Below, one piece after another: positions 53,379-61,743 of a stretch of 64,000 bases of DNA. Within the stretch, counting starts at the first letter, position 1; each line of letters begins with the position of its first letter. This DNA is from Gillisella taibaishanensis (lineage in GTDB: Bacteria > Pseudomonadota > Alphaproteobacteria > Rhizobiales > Rhizobiaceae). A program made the translations under genes and the position numbers. The stretch is from NCBI RefSeq assembly GCF_001938985.1, contig NZ_MKIN01000026.1, positions 1 to 64,000 of the forward strand, read 5' to 3'. The notes under the pieces were generated by a model. It was not told the DNA's origin. It saw only the letters and a program-made list of their open reading frames with translations, and did not search any database.

Positions 53379-54485
53379 ATGCGCAGATATATGATCACCA
53401 GCCTACTGGCCCTAGCACTGTCAGCCGGCACATCGCAGGCCGCATCTACCTGGACTGGGGGCGACGATCTGCCCACCAATCCGCTCGCCTGCGACGGCAC
53501 GCCAGCCGCAGCCGCGCCTGTCACCTATGATGGCGGCAGCCCAGCCAAGGCGCCGGACCGCAACGGCAAGCAGATCAAGGTGGTCGATGTGCCGAAGCTC
53601 GTCGGCATCGGCTATTTCAACTCGACCTCGAAAGGGGTGATGGAAGCCGCCAAGGACCTGGGTAATGTCAGCGCCAAGACCGACGGTTCCACCAAGGCCA
53701 ATATCGACGACCAGATCACGCTGATCGACAACTACATCACCTCTGGTGTCGATGGCATTCTGTTCTCGGCCAATGACCCTGTTGCAATCGCGCCGGTGCT
53801 GAAGAAGGCGCTCGCGGCCGGCATCAATGTTGTCGGCTATGACGCCGACGCCCAGGCAGATGCCCGGCAGTGGTTCGTCAACCCAGCAACGCCAAATGGT
53901 GTGGCGAAGTCGCTGATCGATACCCTGGCCAAAGAAATCGGTCCGGACGGTTCTTTTGCAATCGTAACTTCGACTTTCACCACGCCCAACCAGGCGCGCT
54001 GGATCTCTGAAATGTCCGCCTACCAGGCAAAGTGCTATCCGAAGATGACGTGGCTCGAAACCGTTGAGGCACAGGAAGACAACATTCTCTCCTTCAATCA
54101 GGCAAATACGCTGATCAACAAGTATGGCTCCGACATGAAGGGCATTATCGGCATGACCAGCGTTGCGACGCCGGCCGCCGCCGATGCCGTGACCCAGGCC
54201 GGACAATGCGGGAAGATTTCCGTCGTTGGTCTCGCCACGCCGAACCCAATGAAACCTTACATCAAGGCCGGCTGCGTGAAGTCTGCGGTTCTGTGGAGCA
54301 CAACTGATCTCGGCTATGCCGCCATGGAAGCACTGCGTGCGTCAGCCGACGGCACGTTGAAGCCGGGCGACAAGACCTTCAAGGCGGGTCGTCTCGGAGA
54401 ATTGCAGATCATCAACGGCAGCCAGATCCTACTTGGCAGTCCCGCCGTGTTCACCAAGGATAATGTTGACAAGTACGACTTCTAA
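53379..54485 (+). CDS. Sugar ABC transporter substrate-binding protein (second system)
   Basis: 368 residues from ATG 53379, preceded by AGGAGGAGG. Sec signal peptide about 1-20 (ending TSQA-AS). Type I binding fold with VGIGYFNSTSKGVMEAAKDL, DDQITLIDNYITSGVDGILF and NVVGYDADAQ; it resembles RhaS/AI-2-type binding proteins. Placed last in the operon, unlike the first transporter, where the binding protein comes first. Confidence 0.89.
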   Translation: MRRYMITSLLALALSAGTSQAASTWTGGDDLPTNPLACDGTPAAAAPVTYDGGSPAKAPDRNGKQIKVVDVPKLVGIGYFNSTSKGVMEAAKDLGNVSAKTDGSTKANIDDQITLIDNYITSGVDGILFSANDPVAIAPVLKKALAAGINVVGYDADAQADARQWFVNPATPNGVAKSLIDTLAKEIGPDGSFAIVTSTFTTPNQARWISEMSAYQAKCYPKMTWLETVEAQEDNILSFNQANTLINKYGSDMKGIIGMTSVATPAAADAVTQAGQCGKISVVGLATPNPMKPYIKAGCVKSAVLWSTTDLGYAAMEALRASADGTLKPGDKTFKAGRLGELQIINGSQILLGSPAVFTKDNVDKYDF

Positions 54486-54494
54486 GCCTTTCCA

Positions 54495-54530
54495 GAACCG
54501 CCCGGATCGGGATTGATCCGGGCGGTTCTG
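54495..54530. terminator. Hairpin terminator after the second sugar transporter
   Basis: A perfect 15-bp inverted repeat (AGAACCGCCCGGATC and its complement, 6-nt loop) 9 nt after the stop. No T-run follows, but stem strength and position make it a likely end of the 41.6-54.5 kb operon. Confidence 0.7.
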
Positions 54531-54834
54531 TGGTCAGCTATCAGTGGAAATTAACATACTGGATTTGCGGGAATCACGGCCTTGCACCGATGTCCGAAAG
54601 ATCGATCTTGATACTCGCGTTGTTCGGATCGGCAGGGCGTGCCTCGGTCGCATCGTCGTGGTTTTCCAAGGCACCGCTTCGGCCAGGCTTTAAGCGATAG
54701 GCCGTTTCAGGCCTTGTTATTTCCGCCTGCCCCGGATCCTCCGCACAAAACACCGCCACCCCTTCGAAATAGCCGGTTTGCCAGCCGATGGTCGCATCGT
54801 ACGTAACCTGAGGCGGCACGTCTCTGGCCGTTGG

Positions 54835-55145
54835 AGTGCCCCGACGGGATCATGAATGGAGACGAACCGCTGGAGCTGTGGAGCTGACTTGAAGCATTTC
54901 ATGATCCGCTCTTGCCGTCGTGTCGATTGACGGGAATTTTCCGCGCGGTTGTTCAGTCCTTATGAGAACGATGTTCGACGCCAGACGTGATCTCCCGCTT
55001 GGCCGCGCCATATGCGCGTAGCTTGTCAGCGATCATTACACGCGGAAGCTGGCCTTGCGCTTTGAGGAAATTACGCATCAAACGCTTTGCCGTCTCCGCT
55101 TGGCGGCAGCTCTGCACCCGCACGTCGAGCACAAAGCTTGACCGT
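54835..55145 (-). mobile_element. IS6-family transposase, C-terminal remnant
   Basis: The minus-strand translation gives FVLDVRVQSCRQAETAKRL, QGQLPRVMIADKLRAYGAAK and REITSGVEHRSHK, then after a frame change LNNRAENSRQSTRRQERI and MKCFKSAPQLQRFVSIHDP. This is the second half of an IS6-type DDE transposase, including the DDE aspartate (ADKLRAYGAAK) and the NNRAENSH-like segment. The N-terminal half is missing. It begins almost exactly where the 28.7-29.0 kb remnant ends in the protein. Confidence 0.78.
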
Positions 55146-55313
55146 GCCGCCTTCATGGCTACGCTGATCACGACGGCAAAGCTCAACGACATCGATCCGC
55201 AGGCGTCGCTTGCCGATGTTTTTGCCCGCATCGCTGACACGCCGATTATCAAGCTGGAGCAACTGCTTCCGTGGAATTGGACACCTACGACCATCGAAGC
55301 TCAAGCGGCCTGA
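55140..55313 (+). mobile_element. IS66-family transposase, C-terminal remnant
   Basis: The frame reads LITTAKLNDIDPQASLADVFARIADTPIIKLEQLLPWNW in pieces, matching the conserved end of IS66 TnpC proteins (NGIDPxAYLxDVLxRI...LLPW), and ends in a normal stop. It abuts the IS6 remnant head-on, so one element probably inserted into or recombined with the other. The rest of 54531-55373 has no recognised gene. Confidence 0.65.
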
Positions 55314-55373
55314 CCTACGGCTTTCACGGGAAGCTTACCTCGCAGCAGCCAACTGCCTTAGGAGTATCGGAAC

Positions 55374-55826
55374 ATGTCATCCACTGACTGGGAAAACGAT
55401 CAAACTCTCTTTGCCTCTCTCACTGGCGGGCAAACCGTCATAGACTGGTTCGGCTTCTGTCCGAGGTTCCATGATGCATCTCTGGAGCGACTGGAAATTG
55501 CGAATGGCAATGTCCTCTTGGCGATCCATGCATTCCGGATGACAGACGAACTCGATAAGCATGGCCGGTTCATTTGCGATCGCCATGCCATTGTTACGCT
55601 AAGGATGAGAGGAGTGTCCGGCATTACACTGTACGGTAGTGCCGGTTCAATCATCTTTGATCTTAAAATACGTCGGCTCCCCTCCGACGAGGCAGCAACA
55701 AATTGGAAAACGTGCGCCGCGCCCGTCAAAGGCGATATTGAGGTCACATTTGATACGTCGATGGGGCTCTATGGTACGATATACACCAAGGAACTGGGGT
55801 TTGGGCTCCAACCAATGCCAAAATAG
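55374..55826 (+). CDS. Small hypothetical protein, Imm50-like immunity candidate
   Basis: A 150-residue protein with AGGAGTATC upstream of the ATG. WFGFCPRFHDASLERLEI near residue 25-42 resembles the WPSFHDAE(V/I) signature of immunity family Imm50, followed by beta strands (AIVTLRMRGVSGITLYGSAG in pieces) and a terminal FDTSMGLYGTIYTKELGFG. No toxin gene is adjacent; only IS remnants are upstream, so it may be an orphan immunity gene. The family match is from memory of a short motif. Confidence 0.55.
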   Translation: MSSTDWENDQTLFASLTGGQTVIDWFGFCPRFHDASLERLEIANGNVLLAIHAFRMTDELDKHGRFICDRHAIVTLRMRGVSGITLYGSAGSIIFDLKIRRLPSDEAATNWKTCAAPVKGDIEVTFDTSMGLYGTIYTKELGFGLQPMPK

Positions 55827-56349
55827 TATCCCGCAGGGCTATGGCGTATGTTCGAGCGGATATCTCGAACACTAAAGATCGGTAACAAGGTGTGAGCAAC
55901 ACATCGGAAGCGCTTATGTTGAATGTCCGGTAGAAAGAGCGGCGGACCGCGAACTGACCTGCGGCCTTGCCCGCACCACCGCCGTCGAGCATGCCGAGCA
56001 TCGACTGATGCTGATGGTGCGCGCGGTGATCGAGACGGTCGTGATCGTTGATGTTTTTGGAACGCAAAGAACCCGCCAGACTGACTGACGGGGTGAGTTT
56101 GATTTGATTTTTTTGATTTGGTTGCGGGGGCTCGCAGCCAACGATTCCTGCGATTGGTCGAGACGTCTATCCCAAGATTTACGGCGCAGATCGTCGAGGA
56201 GCAAACCCCGCGCCCAAAGGTAAGCCGAAATCCCTAAGGCGCGGTCGTCTTTTTGGTTCTCGAAATCACTGCAGAAGATTGCGCAACCTAAGATGGCTGC
56301 CGCAACCTGGCCCCAGTCTGGTTCAGCAGGAGCGCTGATTTAGACATTC
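55827..56349. other. Gap with terminator-like hairpin and possible tRNA 3'-end
   Basis: At 56072-56092 CCCG-CAG pairs with CTG-CGGG, with T-rich DNA on its right and TTCTTT on its left (minus reading). At 56119-56131, TGGTTGCGGGGGC equals, on the minus strand, the last 13 nt of an initiator tRNA including CCA; it also forms a short hairpin with the following CGCAGCCA. No complete tRNA and no convincing protein gene is present. Confidence 0.4.
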
Positions 56350-59300
56350 TCACAGAACGATGTCGGCGTTGGGATGTCCGGCCGCAAGTGCGCTCATGTA
56401 TGCGAGGCACAACTCGCAGGAACGGTATTGCCCACCATAGATCTCCTTCTCTTGGCGTTCAACAATTGGGAACGTGGAGTAGATGTAACGAACGTCGTCC
56501 CGGTCGACGATTCCATAGAGATGAAAGAAGACCGCGTCGAGTTTGGCTCTCAGTTTCAGCCTCGCCCCTTCATCCCATGCGAAAGGCGGTCGGACCTCGC
56601 CGGTCACGTCAACGTATCCGATGTCGCGAGCAAACGGAGCTATGTCGTGTGCAGTGTAGGTAAGCTCAAGAACGATATCGATGAGGACCTCGGCAGCGGT
56701 CCTGTCGCCAAATCGCGTCCTTTCAAATTGGTCAAGTGGGACCATGGGAAGCTGCTCTAGAACAAACCAGCTCGCATGATTACTAAGGATTTTGGTCCGC
56801 GCAACAAAATCAAGAACAACGCTGTTAAAGTTGGCACAGAGCAGAGCCTGCGCTATAGCCCGCTCGCGACGGTCTACCAGTTCCAATTCTAGGATCGCGA
56901 GCGTATGACCCGCCGCATAGGGCGGTATGAGGCAGCTTATGATCGAACGCGCGTTCGTGGTGGATGTAATGTCCTTGATAGCAAGCTGAACTGCCATTGG
57001 CCTGTCCGCCTTCACGAAATAGCGTGGAGCGGGCGCAAAACTAGGGTTTTGGTGTTCCTCTTCAGTGGTTTGCTCGCCTTGACCGGGCCGGTACATGTTT
57101 TTTGACACAGTCACGATTCCGGATGCCCGATGATCGAAGGCCTGCACCATCTTGCCTTCATATAGAGGTACCCAATCGGCCTCTCCGCTTCGCCAGAGAT
57201 TCTGCCCAATCGGGTAGGCCGCCTCTCGCTCTTCCAGCTCCCTGTGTGTACGGAAGAGTTGAGAATCGTTCGCCATATGGAACATCGTTCCGTACCGGAC
57301 GGGCCACACTCTCATCTCTGACTCACCAGAACGGTTTACGAGAACGTTCATGCGGGAGTAGATGGTCGAGGAAATGTCCTTGTCACGCGCAGCGCGATAG
57401 ATGGGCGCCGTGACGGTGTTTGGATTGACGTGACGAAAATGGTCGAGGGAAAGGACGAAGACCTTGCCCGGTTCGTCCAATTCATCAACGTTGCGTACGA
57501 ACGTCGCGAAGCGGCAACCGTCAAATGACCGGCCTTGTGGTGAAAACACTAGCGCGGAAAACCTGAAGCGGTAATACACATCCGGGAAAAAAAGCTGCCC
57601 ACTGTTACGCTTGTTGAAGAAATCGTACGCGCACCGCACACCGTCGGTAGCCATCAAGCCCGAAAAGAACTTCTGAGATGTATTTTCCGTGGCAATCCCT
57701 GAGGGCACCAGGAGGCCGACCACACCACCCGGCTTGCAAAGGTGCGCGGCGCGCTCCACAAAGAGAGAATTGATGGCCGTGTCGCCTCCTGACAGGAGCG
57801 GATAGTCCCCGCCTTTTTGCGCCATGCGCGCTGCAGTTTCGGCGCGCTCATTCGCTTTGGAAAAATCCGCGGCCAACGGATCATTCCCGTCCTCCAATGC
57901 AGCAATCATCTTCTTCCGATCTGAAGCGCGTTCGGCCATCGCAATCTCGGGCCGGCGCGCGGCAAACCATTCGACCTGCTGCAGTTTCAGACGGTCCCAA
58001 GGCGGGTTGCCGATTATAGCGTCGAAGCCGCCGGTTAGGCCGTCGCCCTCCCAACTGGTCCACACCCCCGGGAACGCTACCTGCCAGTTTAGGAAGCGCT
58101 CTTCATTAATCAGCTCGCGAGCGGCGGCAAGGATCTCGACAAAGCGGCGGCCATGATTGTCGCGGACCTGCGGCTCACGCTTACCAAGCGCAATCTCAAA
58201 AGGATCCCCAAAGGAACCGTCGAAGAAACCTTGGATTGCCTTCGTGTTATCCTTCCCTTTGAGGCCCTGCCATTCAATCGCGTGTAGCAGCGAAAGGAAC
58301 GCATTCAGCGGCGCCGTCATCACCTGGACGCCTTCGAAGATTTCCTTCGAGCGATGCGCTTCCGCGATTTCCGCGTCGGGTAGGCCTTCGATCGTCTGCA
58401 TTGAGGCCGCCGACCCTAGCGCCGTCTTAACAGGTTCATGGAGCAGCAGCGGACTTCCATAGACCGTGGCCTTCTTGATGCCGGTTTTCACCCAAGAACC
58501 GAAAAGGCTGTCGCCGCAGCGTAGATGGTGATCGAGGAACGACAGTGGTGCCCCCACCGTGAAACTGTGCAGCCAAAGCGCGACCTTGGCCAACTCAACG
58601 GCCATCTGGTTCTTGTCGACGCCGTAGACACAGCGCTTGAGGACCATGCGTCGGATAATGTGGCGGTCATCGAGCTGTTCCGGATCGACCGTCCATCTGC
58701 GCTCTTCAGCATTGCCCAGAATAGTGTTGCGGATGCCTTCGATCCGGTCGGCAAGCGGTGAGATATAGTCTGCCCACTCGACCATGGTTTCAGTTTCGGC
58801 CATGGCGGTGATGACTTGGTCGGCCATATAGTCGACGAGACTGACAAGGAAGTGACCCGATCCCATTGCTGGGTCGCAGATTTTGAGGTCGAGCAATCTT
58901 TCGGCTGGGTCGAACCGCTTCAAGATGCCGAGCTTGCGGCCTTCATCTTGATCGGAAGCCGCAAGTTCTTCGGCCTTTTCCCGGAACGCCGCTAGGCGGT
59001 CCTCGATTAGCGGCTTCAGCGTCTCGCCGATAATGAGATTCACGAGATCATCAGGTGTGTAGTAGCTGCCGGAGCCTTTGCGCGCGAAAATATTTGGGCG
59101 AATATCAACGATCGTGCCTACCCTGACGACCTCATGCTCCAGCAGCCGCTCATAGATCGAACCTAGTTGCTGCACACTCAGGTCGCGGTAGTTTATATAT
59201 TTGCGTCCGCCGTCAGCGCGCTCGAAAGAGAGCTTATCGATTATCTCCGCCACAACGGAGTCGGAAAGGCGCACCCTGCGGAGAAGCGGAGTGCGTCCCG

Positions 59301-60429
59301 AGTCGAACAATCCGCCATTGTAAGGCGGCAGCCCGATCGACGTGTCGCCTTCGTCAACTGCACGGCACAAATCGTCGAGAACAGACCAGTAGCGTGCCGC
59401 AGTCGTCGAGAAGGTATCGCCCCTGTCCTTGCGGTCGCCGACATCGAGTCGAACCCGATCGCGCAAGCCATAGTCATCGTACCGGCGATCATTGACCGGC
59501 AGCAGGTTGCGGTCCTCGGCGTAAAGGATGAATAGTAGCCGGTAGAGCAGGATAAGTGCGGCTTCCCGCACGTCCTGCAGCGGAGCATCGGATGCGCTTT
59601 CCGCGATCGAACGAGCCAGCAGCGGGTAGATATGCTCAAATACGAGGTTCGACAGGTCGGCAGCGACGCGCTCCTCGTAGAACTTTCCTTCTTCGAGAGC
59701 TCGGACGTGGAAGGTCCTTGGATCGGTCGCGGAAGGTAGAAACGCCTCTCTCCGAAACACCAGAGCGAATACGCGAAGGGCGTGACGCTTCTGATCATTG
59801 TCAAGCGCGACGAGGCCGTCGCCGTATCCAGGGATTCCCAATATTGCGGCTAGGTCGAGTTCGAAGAACTGTTCAGATACTGACCGGGCACCCGAATAGT
59901 AAAGCCGCCACCTGCCGCCGTTCGTGAGAATGCCCCAACGCAAGTTGCCGGTCGTCAAATCATCGACGCGCCGCAGGTAGCGGAGCATTTGCGTTGAGGG
60001 TGCGAGCTCCTCGCCACGCCTACCCGATTGGCGATCGAGCGGTCGGCGCCACCTCTTTGATTCGACTATTGCAAGGCCAAACTGATAGCGCCTCCATTCT
60101 TCGTGAAACCGATCTGCTTGTGCCTTCGTTGCCGCATCTGCAAACAGCAGGCCATCCGGCACATCATCCCTTCCTTTGATTGTCAGATTTTGCTGGCGCA
60201 TGACTTGATCCCACCCCAGCCGCCGTAAGACTGGCCAGATCAAGTCGTCCTCAGTTCGGGTTTCGTTGGGCGTTTGCCCTGTGGGAAAGGAAGAGAAAAC
60301 GGCGCTGAAGTCTGCCGCTAAAGCATCGATATCCCGGTCACTTATGCTTTTCCAGTCCGCATTGTTGACGATGGACTGTGTCAGAAAGTCACTAGTGAAA
60401 AGGCTCCCCTGAAAGATGCTTTCGATCAT
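56350..60429 (-). CDS. Large Eco57I/type IIG-like restriction-modification protein
   Basis: A 1359-residue protein. An N-terminal PD-(D/E)XK-like nuclease core is suggested by D92 (VPDGLLFAD) and E123-x-K125 (AIVESKRW). The methyltransferase has GSGSYYTPDDLV (~452-463), motif I DPAMGSGHF (519-527) and motif IV NPPW (808-811), typical of N6-adenine methylation. The C-terminal ~450 residues would hold target recognition (LGxxLxLLNSRL-like regions are weak). Such proteins methylate and cut as one chain, but DISARM/BREX-type methylases have similar cores. It faces away from the operon at 61.1 kb and has no partner gene on its own strand in the window. Confidence 0.83.
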   Translation of the reverse strand: MIESIFQGSLFTSDFLTQSIVNNADWKSISDRDIDALAADFSAVFSSFPTGQTPNETRTEDDLIWPVLRRLGWDQVMRQQNLTIKGRDDVPDGLLFADAATKAQADRFHEEWRRYQFGLAIVESKRWRRPLDRQSGRRGEELAPSTQMLRYLRRVDDLTTGNLRWGILTNGGRWRLYYSGARSVSEQFFELDLAAILGIPGYGDGLVALDNDQKRHALRVFALVFRREAFLPSATDPRTFHVRALEEGKFYEERVAADLSNLVFEHIYPLLARSIAESASDAPLQDVREAALILLYRLLFILYAEDRNLLPVNDRRYDDYGLRDRVRLDVGDRKDRGDTFSTTAARYWSVLDDLCRAVDEGDTSIGLPPYNGGLFDSGRTPLLRRVRLSDSVVAEIIDKLSFERADGGRKYINYRDLSVQQLGSIYERLLEHEVVRVGTIVDIRPNIFARKGSGSYYTPDDLVNLIIGETLKPLIEDRLAAFREKAEELAASDQDEGRKLGILKRFDPAERLLDLKICDPAMGSGHFLVSLVDYMADQVITAMAETETMVEWADYISPLADRIEGIRNTILGNAEERRWTVDPEQLDDRHIIRRMVLKRCVYGVDKNQMAVELAKVALWLHSFTVGAPLSFLDHHLRCGDSLFGSWVKTGIKKATVYGSPLLLHEPVKTALGSAASMQTIEGLPDAEIAEAHRSKEIFEGVQVMTAPLNAFLSLLHAIEWQGLKGKDNTKAIQGFFDGSFGDPFEIALGKREPQVRDNHGRRFVEILAAARELINEERFLNWQVAFPGVWTSWEGDGLTGGFDAIIGNPPWDRLKLQQVEWFAARRPEIAMAERASDRKKMIAALEDGNDPLAADFSKANERAETAARMAQKGGDYPLLSGGDTAINSLFVERAAHLCKPGGVVGLLVPSGIATENTSQKFFSGLMATDGVRCAYDFFNKRNSGQLFFPDVYYRFRFSALVFSPQGRSFDGCRFATFVRNVDELDEPGKVFVLSLDHFRHVNPNTVTAPIYRAARDKDISSTIYSRMNVLVNRSGESEMRVWPVRYGTMFHMANDSQLFRTHRELEEREAAYPIGQNLWRSGEADWVPLYEGKMVQAFDHRASGIVTVSKNMYRPGQGEQTTEEEHQNPSFAPAPRYFVKADRPMAVQLAIKDITSTTNARSIISCLIPPYAAGHTLAILELELVDRRERAIAQALLCANFNSVVLDFVARTKILSNHASWFVLEQLPMVPLDQFERTRFGDRTAAEVLIDIVLELTYTAHDIAPFARDIGYVDVTGEVRPPFAWDEGARLKLRAKLDAVFFHLYGIVDRDDVRYIYSTFPIVERQEKEIYGGQYRSCELCLAYMSALAAGHPNADIVL

Positions 60430-61079
60430 TAACGCTACTGCCCAACCAATTGTCCACTCTGCAAGCGATAGCCCAACTGGTGGATTCGCGCGCCCCCTGT
60501 TTGCCCCTTATCCAACGGTATCCCACTTTAATCCGCGCCGGACGTACGATTTTGATCGACTGATGGCAGGGCGAAGCTATTGATCACTCAGGCGTGCGCG
60601 ACGAGGGACGAACTGCACGCAAATGGTGCTGTTTCGTTAGGCACTTGCAATTCGGTGATGATGTCTAATCGCACATCTGTCACCTAGTGGCTTTGATGCC
60701 TGATTCCCCACGCACGTATCGCCCCGGATGCATTGCACGTCTATTTCCATCGGGGAAGTGGCAGCTGACGTTGAGTCCGCCTCCAGCGGCTACACTGCGC
60801 TTGAATTCCGGCACCGAAATCAATCTGCAGTGTCGTTGGCGCCTCGATTAGCAAGGCGCTGCGTTGGCACGCCGTCGATGGTAATGCCCTGATCGATACC
60901 GGCCTTGAGCGCCCAGGGAATAGAAATCGTCGACGGAGAAAATGCACTTTCTCACGCAGTACATGCAGGTTGCCCAACCCATGATCGCTAATTTTCTGGT
61001 TCTTAAAGTTGCAAATGACTGTTCGTATATCTCAGTTATCGGGTACCGTCGAAACGCAGACAGTGTTTGGTAGAATCAC
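60430..61079. other. Divergent intergenic region of the defence-like island
   Basis: 650 nt between the methyltransferase (minus) and the small nuclease (plus). It must hold promoters for both directions, but no clear -35/-10 pair was identified. A minus-strand frame at 60741-60977 is rich in Arg and Pro and looks non-coding. The sequence is lower in GC than the flanking genes. Confidence 0.4.
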
Positions 61080-61613
61080 ATGCACCAACTCGACGAAATA
61101 CTTGCCAAAGCCACTGGGCAAGTCGAAGCCCACTTTTTCAATTTGCCGATCGATGGCGGAGGACCAATCTACCGAGAACGGGTCTATTGCTACGAGCTAT
61201 ATCACCAACTCAGAATCCTCTGGCCAAGGCGGGACGAGACGGATTTCGTTCTCAATGGCGAGGTGGATAAGCGCGGGCACCCGATACTTCATCGGCTGGG
61301 GCTTGATATGTCGATCCCCGATCTGCTGGTGCATGTTCCGGGCTATATGGGCCGGAATCACGCTATTATTGAGGTGAAGGCGGGAGGCAACGCGGCAAAC
61401 AATCCCCGCGGGATCGAAAAAGATTTCGCCACGCTTTCTGTATTCCAGACAGAGGTTGGCTATGAACGTGGGCTGTATCTCTTCTATGGATATTATCCGG
61501 AGCGACTCGTTCGAGATATTGCGAGACGGTTTGAAAATGGCCCGCGTATTGAGGTTTGGCTTCATAGTGAACCGGGGCAATCTGTGGCGCTCGTTGACGT
61601 AATTGGCGGCTAA
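61080..61613 (+). CDS. Small PD-(D/E)XK nuclease-like protein
   Basis: A 177-residue protein with a possible restriction-endonuclease-like core: E61 (VLNGEVDKRG), D81 (SIPDLLVHVPG) and E98-x-K100 (HAIIEVKAG) in the expected strand spacing, then a C-terminal FYGYYPERLVRDIARRF. No membrane segment or signal peptide. It may be a nuclease or an inactive nuclease-fold scaffold. It lies 131 nt upstream of the sigma-like gene and could belong to the same operon. No family name was recognised. Confidence 0.65.
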   Translation: MHQLDEILAKATGQVEAHFFNLPIDGGGPIYRERVYCYELYHQLRILWPRRDETDFVLNGEVDKRGHPILHRLGLDMSIPDLLVHVPGYMGRNHAIIEVKAGGNAANNPRGIEKDFATLSVFQTEVGYERGLYLFYGYYPERLVRDIARRFENGPRIEVWLHSEPGQSVALVDVIGG

Positions 61614-61743
61614 ATCTCGGAAGCAATGACATGGGGAAAGTGCGGTGCAAGGAATGATTTTCAGAAACCATCCAAAGGCTGAGGTAGCGCACGACAAAAT
61701 CTCCTCGCACGAGAGCACCTGAACGAGAACATGGGGCGCGACG

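Noticed and set aside
54574..54819. Minus-strand frame of 81 codons downstream of the second sugar transporter
   Set aside because: It looked like a possible small protein, but has no recognised motif and lies beside decayed IS sequence.
55744..56204. Overlapping minus-strand frames rich in His and Ser before the methyltransferase
   Set aside because: Two frames alternate without a continuous product and no homology was recognised; could be a decayed gene but not supportable.
60741..60977. Minus-strand frame of 78 codons in the island's divergent gap
   Set aside because: Arg/Pro-rich translation without a domain and no ribosome-binding site; more likely part of the promoter region.
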